From assembly GCF_022700675.1 (NCBI RefSeq), contig NZ_CP062182.1:1426001-1490000 (forward strand): 64,000 nt of DNA, read 5' to 3'. Position 1 is the first letter of the stretch. Each line of letters begins with the position of its first letter. Positions 20,101-25,838 of the stretch are shown piece after piece. Under the pieces are notes generated by a model. The model ran no database searches. It was not told where the DNA came from and saw nothing but the letters and a program-made list of their open reading frames with translations. The stretch is from Acinetobacter sp. ASP199. GTDB lineage: Bacteria > Pseudomonadota > Gammaproteobacteria > Pseudomonadales > Moraxellaceae. Both the position numbers and the translations under genes were made by a program.

Positions 20101-20968
20101 TGTTCCAACACAAGCAGAAATTAATAAGCTTTGGGCCATGCAGTCGTACCAGCCATTTATCCAGAATCTGGCTCAGAAATATCCATTTAGCAGTCAGGCG
20201 AATTTACAAGCCACTTCCAATGAAATTAATCAGATTTTTGGTGAAAGTGGCAGTATTGCACGTTTTGTAAAAGAGCATCTGGATCCCTTGGTCATTCGTC
20301 GTGGGTATATCTTAACTTCGAAAACCTGGCAGGATCTGGGGATCAGCCTTAATCCAACTTTTGTAACGAATTTCCAGACCTATGTAGCGCCTAGTCATGG
20401 GGTAGCAACAGGTGAATTGAATCAGAAGCAGAGTACAGCATCGGCTGTAAACCAGTCCAATTTCCAGTTCTATCCCTTGGAAAATCCAAAACTTTTAGCC
20501 TATACCTTTGATATTGATGGGCAGCGTATGCTTTTTGAAAATGGGGTACAGCAATGGGTGAACTTTGTCTGGCCAAATCCGGGATCGATTCCGGGTGCGC
20601 GTATTACTGTGGTGGATCTGGAAGGGAAGACCCATACCATTTTTGATGAACCGGGGGAGTATGGGATTAATCGCCTGATTGAAAGTGCTCAGCGTACTCA
20701 AAAAGGCAATAACTTTGAGATGATCTGGACGAGTAAGGAAACCCCGGAACTTTCAATAAAAGTAAACTTCCGACTGGTCAGCGGCCACAATGCTAATTCA
20801 ATTGGTGGCCAGCCGAACTATGCCAACCTGCAACTGGTGGATCAGGTGGTTTCCAATAAATCGGTGCGTGTCGTAGCTGCACAAAGTGTTCCTGTATCTC
20901 CTCAGCAAAGCTTAGGCCAAGCTAATCCGACTACGGCATTAGCCAATACAGGAGCAGCTGTACCATGA
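17123..20968 (+). CDS. tssM: TssM (IcmF family), T6SS membrane complex
   Basis: Central inner-membrane protein of the T6SS trans-envelope channel. The 1281-residue protein has two N-terminal helices (within about 20-62), a cytoplasmic NTPase-like domain with Walker A GNPAAGKS at 134-141 and a DTAGRYS Walker-B-like motif, a third helix near 445-465, and a large periplasmic C-terminal region. Translation starts at GTG (17123), with AAGAGA upstream. Acinetobacter T6SS clusters are described as lacking the lipoprotein TssJ, and none is encoded here, so the periplasmic part may contact AsaA or other proteins instead. Confidence 0.96.
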   Translation: MNTLFYTILGYVWQYVTNPKAIMALSFSVVIISMKNTVSEPVFWMLVAAYSLILVVWGIYALIQHYRHARKGEELSEAIASTTEAEQNKDKNKEELQRIQQQMKESIQLICKSRLGDRKGNAALYELPWYMVIGNPAAGKSSAIYHSGLRFPFEEHHQKMVSSGLNGTRNCDWFFSTEGVLLDTAGRYSVYAEDHSEWLGFLNILKKNRTKAPVNGLIVIVSIAELVSQSPEKSIKLAKNLRARIQDLTERLEVFAPVYLVFSKMDLIAGFTEFFDCYDAQEFDQVWGATLPYAANSSEQAVELFEKHYNILYDGLKSVSTTHLSRRHSQHISPSVMTFPLEFKSLKPVLKTFISTLFQGNPYQFKPIFRGFYFTSALQDGVIESPMTEQIADDFHLIRSDDSEIGLPKQSISQDHGYFLKGLFSEVILKDKHLVRQHINPAKKRQRFMAFIGAILGVSIVLSLWLWSYRNNQQLIAEVQADLNKAVQMQAQANRSLVHQLDALLILQGHLQQLDQFDQDRPLKYSFGLYQGNQIREKLETEYLKGIEQLVLQPTQQQLAQYLQRVKANEAVLKENHIQVKINQPVQGRQIVSEPSDQNPQDAYNALKTYLMLSNRQYVDSSHLSDQLTRFWRSWLEQNRGEMPRGEMIQKAEQILSYAITLAGRNSFPQLNSDAVLVDQSRQILTAITTGISARDRVYNEIKMRAAVRFPAITVKQILGETNQNIMLGSYALPGVYSYQAWKDYVQEAIEQAATSSTDSRDWVLNTTQSDDLSFSGSPEQIRRQLTELYKKEYIAEWRKFLNAVHYAKAGDFNQQIKQIDILGEPENSPIRTLIQRVAKETSWDNPVVQAELAVPQKGFIAWFKRKLLNRDEAKQAQLASNQLGHGVIAREFQVFYQMVRQRDDLQNQSLLDGYMHSISKIRSQFNDLKSSGDIGPASMALVKQTIHEQNSIFNTTHKFVAEKMAAGTTELDQQLLQKLLIAPLTQSFESLIVPTQAEINKLWAMQSYQPFIQNLAQKYPFSSQANLQATSNEINQIFGESGSIARFVKEHLDPLVIRRGYILTSKTWQDLGISLNPTFVTNFQTYVAPSHGVATGELNQKQSTASAVNQSNFQFYPLENPKLLAYTFDIDGQRMLFENGVQQWVNFVWPNPGSIPGARITVVDLEGKTHTIFDEPGEYGINRLIESAQRTQKGNNFEMIWTSKETPELSIKVNFRLVSGHNANSIGGQPNYANLQLVDQVVSNKSVRVVAAQSVPVSPQQSLGQANPTTALANTGAAVP

Positions 20969-21018
20969 TGAGGAATCAATTCAAGCTAAAGAAAATGGTG
21001 GAGGTGAGTAATGTATGA
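20965..21018 (+). CDS. possible 17-codon leader ORF between tssM and tagF
   Basis: An ATG overlaps the tssM stop (ATGATGA) and opens a 17-codon frame whose TGA at 21016-21018 lies just inside tagF, whose ATG is at 21011. This arrangement could carry ribosomes from tssM to tagF by stop-start coupling. The frame contains GGTGGAGGTGAG, which also serves as the tagF ribosome site. There is no evidence that the peptide itself matters. Confidence 0.25.
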   Translation: MMRNQFKLKKMVEVSNV

Positions 21019-21970
21019 GTTAAAAACCACACCACTTTATTATGGTAAATGTCCTGCTCGTGGTGATTTTCTCAAGTCACGAGGGCAATATCATTTGATT
21101 CAGCTGATTGATCAATGGATTACGGAAGCCTTGGAATTTGCCATGCAAAAAACAGAGTTCAAACAGGCCTATGCGCAATTACCATCGCTGGATTTTTTTA
21201 TTGCCAATCCGAAGGAAAGGTTATTTCTAGTAGCGAATCTGATTTCCAGTGAAGACAGTTCAGGTCGGCAATTTCCCATGGTGCTCAGTCATCTGATTGA
21301 GCATGAACAGCCATTTGAAAATATCGTGTATTCACCCTTGTGCTATAAGTCGGCACTGGTTGAGCTTTATCAGCGAAATCGTGCGATGCGTTCCATACGA
21401 GATACCGATATTTTGCTGGATAAACTGAATAAACTCAGCGACCAGATTATTGTATCCAGCCATAAAGAGGCACAGAAATTTTATGAAAATCATACTATTC
21501 ATTCCTTTGCCAAACTGATGAATCTCAGTGTTTATCAGCTGGCTCAAAGCCTGATTGGATTGGGATTATTGCTGCAACCGGTTATTCAGCAAGGCACCAG
21601 TCGTTTGAATAAGGTGTTAATTTTGCCAATTCATAATATCAGTTATTGCTATGAAATTGCCGCATTTTGGGTCAGTTTAATCAGCCAGTTTGTGGAACAT
21701 CATCATACAGAACTATTGATTGGCGTATTACACCAAGAACAGCCAATCTTGCTGTTTGGCTTTAAAGGTGCAGATATACAGGCTTTAAGTGATATTTTTA
21801 CAGAAAATCTGGATAGTCAGCATTGGGTATCACTCATCAATGCAGCCTGGATTGATCAGTATCTGGAAAATAATGCAGGCCTGGCAACCCTGGAACAGTC
21901 CTTAAGTGAGCGTCAGATGAGCCTAACCCAAGGCGTCAGGTTATTTAAACAGACATTTGTAGAATCATAA
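21011..21970 (+). CDS. tagF: TagF, T6SS accessory/regulatory protein
   Basis: TagF proteins are post-translational regulators, repressing T6SS assembly in Pseudomonas. The 319-residue product carries the N-terminal signature [16 protein letters not shown] and a downstream [20 protein letters not shown] region. It is the TagF domain alone, with no fused PppA phosphatase. It follows tssM by 42 bp and is 1 bp before tagN. Whether it is an inhibitor here is inferred from other genera. Confidence 0.9.
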   Translation: MYELKTTPLYYGKCPARGDFLKSRGQYHLIQLIDQWITEALEFAMQKTEFKQAYAQLPSLDFFIANPKERLFLVANLISSEDSSGRQFPMVLSHLIEHEQPFENIVYSPLCYKSALVELYQRNRAMRSIRDTDILLDKLNKLSDQIIVSSHKEAQKFYENHTIHSFAKLMNLSVYQLAQSLIGLGLLLQPVIQQGTSRLNKVLILPIHNISYCYEIAAFWVSLISQFVEHHHTELLIGVLHQEQPILLFGFKGADIQALSDIFTENLDSQHWVSLINAAWIDQYLENNAGLATLEQSLSERQMSLTQGVRLFKQTFVES

Positions 21971-21971
21971 A

Positions 21972-22748
21972 ATGAATATAAAAATAAAATCTCTAAAATT
22001 TAAAAATATTATAAAAATCAATATGTTATTATATTTATTTCTGGGTTTTTCTCTATATGCACAACCAATCATTATCGAAGGTGCTGTACCAAACGAAAAC
22101 ACTAAACAGGAAATATTGAGCAAATTATATACAATTTATGGGCAGGAAAATGTAGTAGATCGTATCCAGATCCGTCAGGTTGCCGCACCAGCTGACTGGT
22201 CAAATACAGTCAGTAATATGATTAATGAAGACCTGAAACAGGTAAAACAAGGCAAATTGACAGTAAAAGGTTCTGATATTCAACTGATGGGTAAAGTATC
22301 AAATACTGCTCAAATTCAGGGAACTAAAGCTAATTTTCAGAGACTTACACCAGCAAATTACCGTTTAAATGCACAGCTTTCAGTCAATCAGGTAGAGCAG
22401 CAGATTATTGATGCAGCATTGAAGAATCGAATCATTGAATTTGAATCTGGCAGTGCGGTATTGGCAGCTTCAGGGATACAGATTCTGGATGAAATGGTCA
22501 GTGCCTTAAATAAGGTTGGTAGCAAAAAGGTACGAATTATTGGCCATACAGATAGTTCAGGCGATGCTAATAAAAATCTCATGTTGAGTCAGCAACGTGC
22601 AGAAGCTGTTAAAACTTATTTAATCGAAAAAAATATTCCGGCACATTTACTGAATACCGAAGGATTGGGATCTAGCAAACCTGTAGCGGATAATACAACG
22701 GCTGAAGGTAGAAAGAAAAATCGTAGGATTGAGTTTGAGGTGCTTTAA
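21972..22748 (+). CDS. tagN: TagN, OmpA-domain peptidoglycan-binding T6SS protein
   Basis: Probable periplasmic anchor tying the T6SS to the cell wall. The 258-residue protein has an N-terminal basic stretch plus hydrophobic core (about 15-30) that looks like a signal peptide or anchor, then a central domain, then a C-terminal OmpA-like domain (about 150-258) with RIIGHTDSSG and the peptidoglycan-binding helix NLMLSQQRAEAV. It is the last gene of the plus-strand T6SS operon. The wall-anchoring domain absent from TssL is supplied by this protein. Confidence 0.88.
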   Translation: MNIKIKSLKFKNIIKINMLLYLFLGFSLYAQPIIIEGAVPNENTKQEILSKLYTIYGQENVVDRIQIRQVAAPADWSNTVSNMINEDLKQVKQGKLTVKGSDIQLMGKVSNTAQIQGTKANFQRLTPANYRLNAQLSVNQVEQQIIDAALKNRIIEFESGSAVLAASGIQILDEMVSALNKVGSKKVRIIGHTDSSGDANKNLMLSQQRAEAVKTYLIEKNIPAHLLNTEGLGSSKPVADNTTAEGRKKNRRIEFEVL

Positions 22749-22771
22749 ACTAAACGTTGCTTGAGCAACAG

Positions 22772-22800
22772 ATATAAGTACATGATAAATGTACTTATAT
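22772..22800. repeat. 12-bp perfect inverted repeat, tagN downstream hairpin
   Basis: ATATAAGTACAT (22772-22783) and ATGTACTTATAT (22789-22800) flank the loop GATAA. The stem is AT-rich and lacks a following U-run, so it is a poor intrinsic terminator. It ends 15 bp before the dif site. A small GTTGC-TTGA-GCAAC hairpin lies just upstream. Confidence 0.75.
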
Positions 22801-22815
22801 AAGTATATTAGGTTG

Positions 22816-22843
22816 ATTTCGTATAATGTATATTATGTTAAAT
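22816..22843 (+). other. dif: dif site (XerC/XerD recombination site, chromosome terminus)
   Basis: The 28-bp sequence reads XerC arm ATTTCGTATAA, centre TGTATA, XerD arm TTATGTTAAAT. The centre and the XerD arm are identical to E. coli dif (GGTGCGCATAA, TGTATA, TTATGTTAAAT), and the XerC arm matches at the conserved inner bases. It lies in a non-coding gap. Plasmid and phage Xer sites usually differ in the centre, so this fits the chromosomal site that resolves dimers and marks the replication terminus. No second dif-like copy was found in the window, so an integrated Xer-dependent element is not indicated. Confidence 0.9.
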
Positions 22844-22915
22844 TAGAATATTATGCAATTCTGTTACTCACGCACCTGTTGTCCATAAAAGTTAATTTAG
22901 ACATTTTCAGCAGAA

Positions 22916-22973
22916 ATTAAAGCTTATTTTGAAATTATTCCAAAGTGAGTTTTATTTCAAAATAAGCTTTAAT
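22916..22973. repeat. 20-bp perfect inverted repeat near dif
   Basis: Left arm ATTAAAGCTTATTTTGAAAT (22916-22935) and its exact complement at 22954-22973 enclose an 18-nt loop. A 20-bp perfect stem would form a very stable RNA hairpin or DNA cruciform. It is neither a typical terminator (no U-run) nor flanked by a target duplication that I can see. It begins 72 bp after dif. Confidence 0.8.
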
Positions 22974-22987
22974 CAATGTAAAGGAAA

Positions 22988-23195
22988 AAGTCCAGTCGAA
23001 TTCAACTGGGCTTATCATTTCTTGTATCGCCTGCGTACAAGACTACGCACAAACAATTATGTCATAACTGCTAATGCTATAAAATCTAGATTAATCAATT
23101 TATTAACGCCCTACAAGCGTTGAGTGCATTTAGCCTACCAACGCCTAGTTGGTAGAAATAATAATTAACAATCATATAGATACATTTATATGATT
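22988..23195. repeat. cluster of further hairpins downstream of dif
   Basis: Three more inverted repeats follow: AAGtCCAGT/ACTGGgCTT (22988-23013), CTACCAAC-GCCTA-GTTGGTAG (8-bp stem, 23135-23155) and AATCATATA/TATATGATT (23170-23195). With the two upstream repeats and the terminator at 23224-23252, six structured elements lie within about 480 bp. No open reading frame with good coding character spans them, so a structured RNA or a degenerate palindromic element are the main possibilities. Confidence 0.55.
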
Positions 23196-23223
23196 TTCAC
23201 TTTAAAAAGACTTAAATATCAAT

Positions 23224-23252
23224 AAAAAAAACCGCCATTTGGCGGTTTTTTT
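23224..23252 (-). terminator. intrinsic terminator downstream of the 140-aa gene
   Basis: CCGCC-ATTT-GGCGG stem flanked by A7 on the left and T7 on the right, so it can act in both directions. On the minus strand it lies about 57 bp after the stop of the gene at 23309-23731; on the plus strand it would end any transcript crossing the dif region. Confidence 0.85.
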
Positions 23253-23308
23253 ATCTTTAGTAATTGTTACCCTTGGTGAAAGCTAATGGAAATTTAATAT
23301 TTCTAACA

Positions 23309-23731
23309 TTAAGGTTCATCAAATATTCCATTCGGGTTTGTTGCATATATTCTCTGATCTACATGAAAAACTTTGTCATCACGAACTGTGTGACTACCAT
23401 ATGGTTTAAATACACCAAATCGAGCTGTTGCTTCTACTATGTTGAGCTGTTTTAGGTACTCAGGTTCAATAAATTTAGGAATTTCAAATTTTTCATCCAG
23501 TAATGATAAATCATTGCGACTTAAAGCCATACCACCATTAGCTGAAAAATTCATATTGTCTTGCGAATTTGAATGCGTTGGCATATTGAATTTACCATCC
23601 AAGTGACTCAAATCCTTGCAAGCCAATGCTTTATTATTTTTTTTAGAAAACGAAAAACTCTTTGCTGTCTCACCGTTTACCAAAACACTTTTTTTATCCA
23701 ATCCAAAAAAATTCTTTAATAAATTTAACAT
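23309..23731 (-). CDS. unrecognised 140-residue protein with internal repeat
   Basis: I do not recognise this family. The ORF is supported by a strong ribosome site (AGGAGA, 7 nt before the ATG) and by an intrinsic terminator after it. The protein has no signal peptide or membrane helix. Two related 18-residue units occur at about residues 34-51 and 68-85: ALACKDLSHLDGKFNMP and ALSRNDLSLLDEKFEIP, sharing ten identical positions around a DLSxLDxKF core. The C-terminal half includes GVFKPYGSHTVRDDKVFH. It is isolated between dif and tatA. It could be a T6SS-linked protein of unknown type, since A. baumannii clusters carry one more gene (asaC) near tagN, but nothing in the sequence proves that. 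Confidence 0.6.
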   Translation of the reverse strand: MLNLLKNFFGLDKKSVLVNGETAKSFSFSKKNNKALACKDLSHLDGKFNMPTHSNSQDNMNFSANGGMALSRNDLSLLDEKFEIPKFIEPEYLKQLNIVEATARFGVFKPYGSHTVRDDKVFHVDQRIYATNPNGIFDEP

Positions 23732-24235
23732 TTTTATATCTCCTAAGCTTTAACACGACCTTACCCAGTTATTGAATTTTCCGAATAATCAATTAAAGCT
23801 TTCTAAGGTTTAACCCTAGATTTCAATGCTTTTTCGTATAAAAATACCCAAATCTAAGTTCATAATAGTCATTACTGATTAATCATTCAAACCAAAGTCA
23901 AAAAAAAGGATTATTTCGCCAATAATTCCGATAGAAAGCAACAAGGTGATCAAAACTCAAGGAGTTCGGTTTGATCATACTTACTGAAAACGGATTTACC
24001 GCTTGATGGCTACGAATACAGATCATTTTTCTTTCAAATGGTGTGTAGAAATAGACTCGATTGCACTTTCGATAGTTACTTCCAAACTCTAAAGGCGCAA
24101 AAGCTAAAGCACTTCATTGCGGACTTCCCTATTTTAGACGATTCTTGTCTCTAAACTGCCATTAAAACGTCATAGCTTTGTCATTTATTCATGTTGAGAT
24201 AACCGTGAATTTAAAAAAGATGCAATGAGGACAAT
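23732..24235. other. 500-bp gap upstream of tatA, no gene recognised
   Basis: Neither strand shows an ORF with a ribosome site and coding character. The first part holds the promoter of the minus-strand 140-aa gene. The middle (about 23950-24140) is less AT-rich and could be the remains of a gene, but every frame is broken quickly and I could not match it to a family. The last 50 bp hold the tatA ribosome site GAGG, 5 nt before its ATG. Confidence 0.4.
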
Positions 24236-24454
24236 ATGGCAGGATTATCAATTTGGCACGTACTAATTTTTGCAATCGTTGTAATTTTACTGTTTGGCAC
24301 GTCTAAACTCAAAAATCTGGGCAAAGATGTTGGTGGTGCTATCAAGGACTTTAAAAAATCTGTGCGTGAAGAAGAAGCTGAAGCAGCAAAACTTCAACAG
24401 CCCCGCACTATTGATGCTGAAGTTAAAGCCAGCAAGAGTTCAATCAAAAGTTAA
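24236..24454 (+). CDS. tatA: TatA, twin-arginine translocase pore subunit
   Basis: Small membrane protein of the Tat exporter of folded proteins. The 72-residue protein has the N-terminal helix [20 protein letters not shown], the FGTSKL hinge with invariant Phe-Gly, and an amphipathic helix ([17 protein letters not shown]). GAGG lies 5 nt upstream of the ATG. It leads a tatABC operon, with tatB 9 bp downstream. Confidence 0.97.
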   Translation: MAGLSIWHVLIFAIVVILLFGTSKLKNLGKDVGGAIKDFKKSVREEEAEAAKLQQPRTIDAEVKASKSSIKS

Positions 24455-24463
24455 GGTATTGTC

Positions 24464-24880
24464 ATGCTCAATATTGGAATGACTGAGCTTCTGGCCTTTG
24501 GGGTGATTGCGCTTTTAGTGCTTGGACCAGATAAGCTACCTGAGGCAGTTCGTTTTATAGGTAAATGGTCCACTAAAATAAAAAGAACCGTCAGCAATAT
24601 ACAAAATGATCTTGACCGTGAATTGCGTCTGTCTGAACTACGTGAGCAAATGCAATCCGAGCTGAAACGTATTCAGGAACTGGAAGCCAAAATGCAGGCA
24701 CAAATGGTTGATCTCAATACCCCACTTGAGTCAGTCACAAAAAATTCAGAACAGCCAGTTATAGAAAATCAGCCAAGTTATCAACTGGTCAATCAACCAG
24801 TTTCTTCGGTTCATTTAACTCCGCCGAATCAGATCGCCAAGCAAGAACAAAAATATCCTGATATCAAGGTAGCCGTATGA
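24464..24880 (+). CDS. tatB: TatB, twin-arginine translocase receptor subunit
   Basis: TatB forms the substrate receptor complex with TatC. The 138-residue protein starts MLNIGMTELLAFGVIALLVL with the family's conserved early Glu and LGPDKLPEAVR motif, then a long amphipathic/coiled helix (about 40-85) and a Gln/Pro-rich tail. It overlaps tatC by 4 bp (ATGA). Confidence 0.96.
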   Translation: MLNIGMTELLAFGVIALLVLGPDKLPEAVRFIGKWSTKIKRTVSNIQNDLDRELRLSELREQMQSELKRIQELEAKMQAQMVDLNTPLESVTKNSEQPVIENQPSYQLVNQPVSSVHLTPPNQIAKQEQKYPDIKVAV

Positions 24881-25653
24881 GTATTTTATCCAAGACTCAA
24901 GCCAGCAACGATCCACAGAACATTCAGCTAGAAGAAATGCCGATTACCAGACACTTAGTGATTCTGCGCAAGCATCTTTTCAGGATTGTAGGGATATTGA
25001 TTGGCTTATTTTTCTGTCTGTTGCCCTTTGCGACACATACATATCAACTTTTATCCGAGCCCTTACGTGCCCAGTTACCGGCAAGTTCTACCATGATTGC
25101 TACAGATGTCACTGCGACATTTATGGCGCCGTTTAAGTTGAATTTTTTTGTTGCCTTGCTGATCGCTATGCCTTTTATCTTGTATCAACTTTGGGCCTTC
25201 GTTAAGCCGGCCTTATATGAAAATGAAAAAAGTCTGGCTTTGCCGCTCTTGATTGGCAGCATCGCCCTGTTTTATGCGGGTATCGCTTTTGCCTATCTGG
25301 TGGCTTTGCCATCTATCCTGCATTTTTTTATCAGTGTCTCACCTGAAACTGTGGCCCCGATGACCGATATCAACAGTTATCTGACTTTCTGTTTAAAACT
25401 TTTTCTGGTGTTTGGATTTACCTTTGAAATTCCGATTATTACCCTGTTACTGATCTTGATCGGTGTGGTGAGTACACAGACCTTGGTAGAAAAAAGACGC
25501 TTTATTATTGTCGGCTGTTTCTTTGTGGCCATGTTTGTGACCCCACCGGATGCCCTGTCGATGATCATGCTGGCCATCCCGATGTGGTTACTGTTTGAAC
25601 TGGGTTTACTGGCCGGAAAACTGGTCGAAAAACGGCGTTTAACCAATCAATAA
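24877..25653 (+). CDS. tatC: TatC, twin-arginine translocase core receptor
   Basis: Six-helix inner-membrane protein that recognises twin-arginine signals. The 258 residues include the N-terminal MPITRHLVILRKHLFR segment (the usual HLxELR-type element), FKLNFFVALLIAMPFILYQLWAFVKPALY, and FTFEIPIITLLL with the conserved FGxxFExP-like motif. A putative Tat substrate is encoded 185 bp downstream. Confidence 0.97.
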   Translation: MSILSKTQASNDPQNIQLEEMPITRHLVILRKHLFRIVGILIGLFFCLLPFATHTYQLLSEPLRAQLPASSTMIATDVTATFMAPFKLNFFVALLIAMPFILYQLWAFVKPALYENEKSLALPLLIGSIALFYAGIAFAYLVALPSILHFFISVSPETVAPMTDINSYLTFCLKLFLVFGFTFEIPIITLLLILIGVVSTQTLVEKRRFIIVGCFFVAMFVTPPDALSMIMLAIPMWLLFELGLLAGKLVEKRRLTNQ

Positions 25654-25838
25654 TAACAACAAATCAAAAACAAAAAGAATAGTCTTTAACTCAGGCAGCT
25701 CTGGCTGTCTTCTGTTCTTATCTTTATAAATAAATGATTTATTTAACTTTATTGAAATACAGGCTTAACCAGAATGTAATACTTCAAGGCTATTTTGTTC
25801 ATAACTTTATAACCAAGCCTTTTTTCTAGGAACTAAAA

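Noticed and set aside
22929..23123. 64-residue plus-strand ORF downstream of dif
   Set aside because: It begins inside the 20-bp inverted repeat and spans several hairpins, has no ribosome site, and its composition looks random.
23131..23160. attC-like hairpin (CTACCAAC/GTTGGTAG)
   Set aside because: The core does not fit RYYYAAC/GTTRRRY and there is no integrase or cassette array.
23950..24180. possible insertion-sequence or gene remnant before tatA
   Set aside because: No inverted ends, no target duplication and no frame longer than a few dozen codons could be matched to a family.
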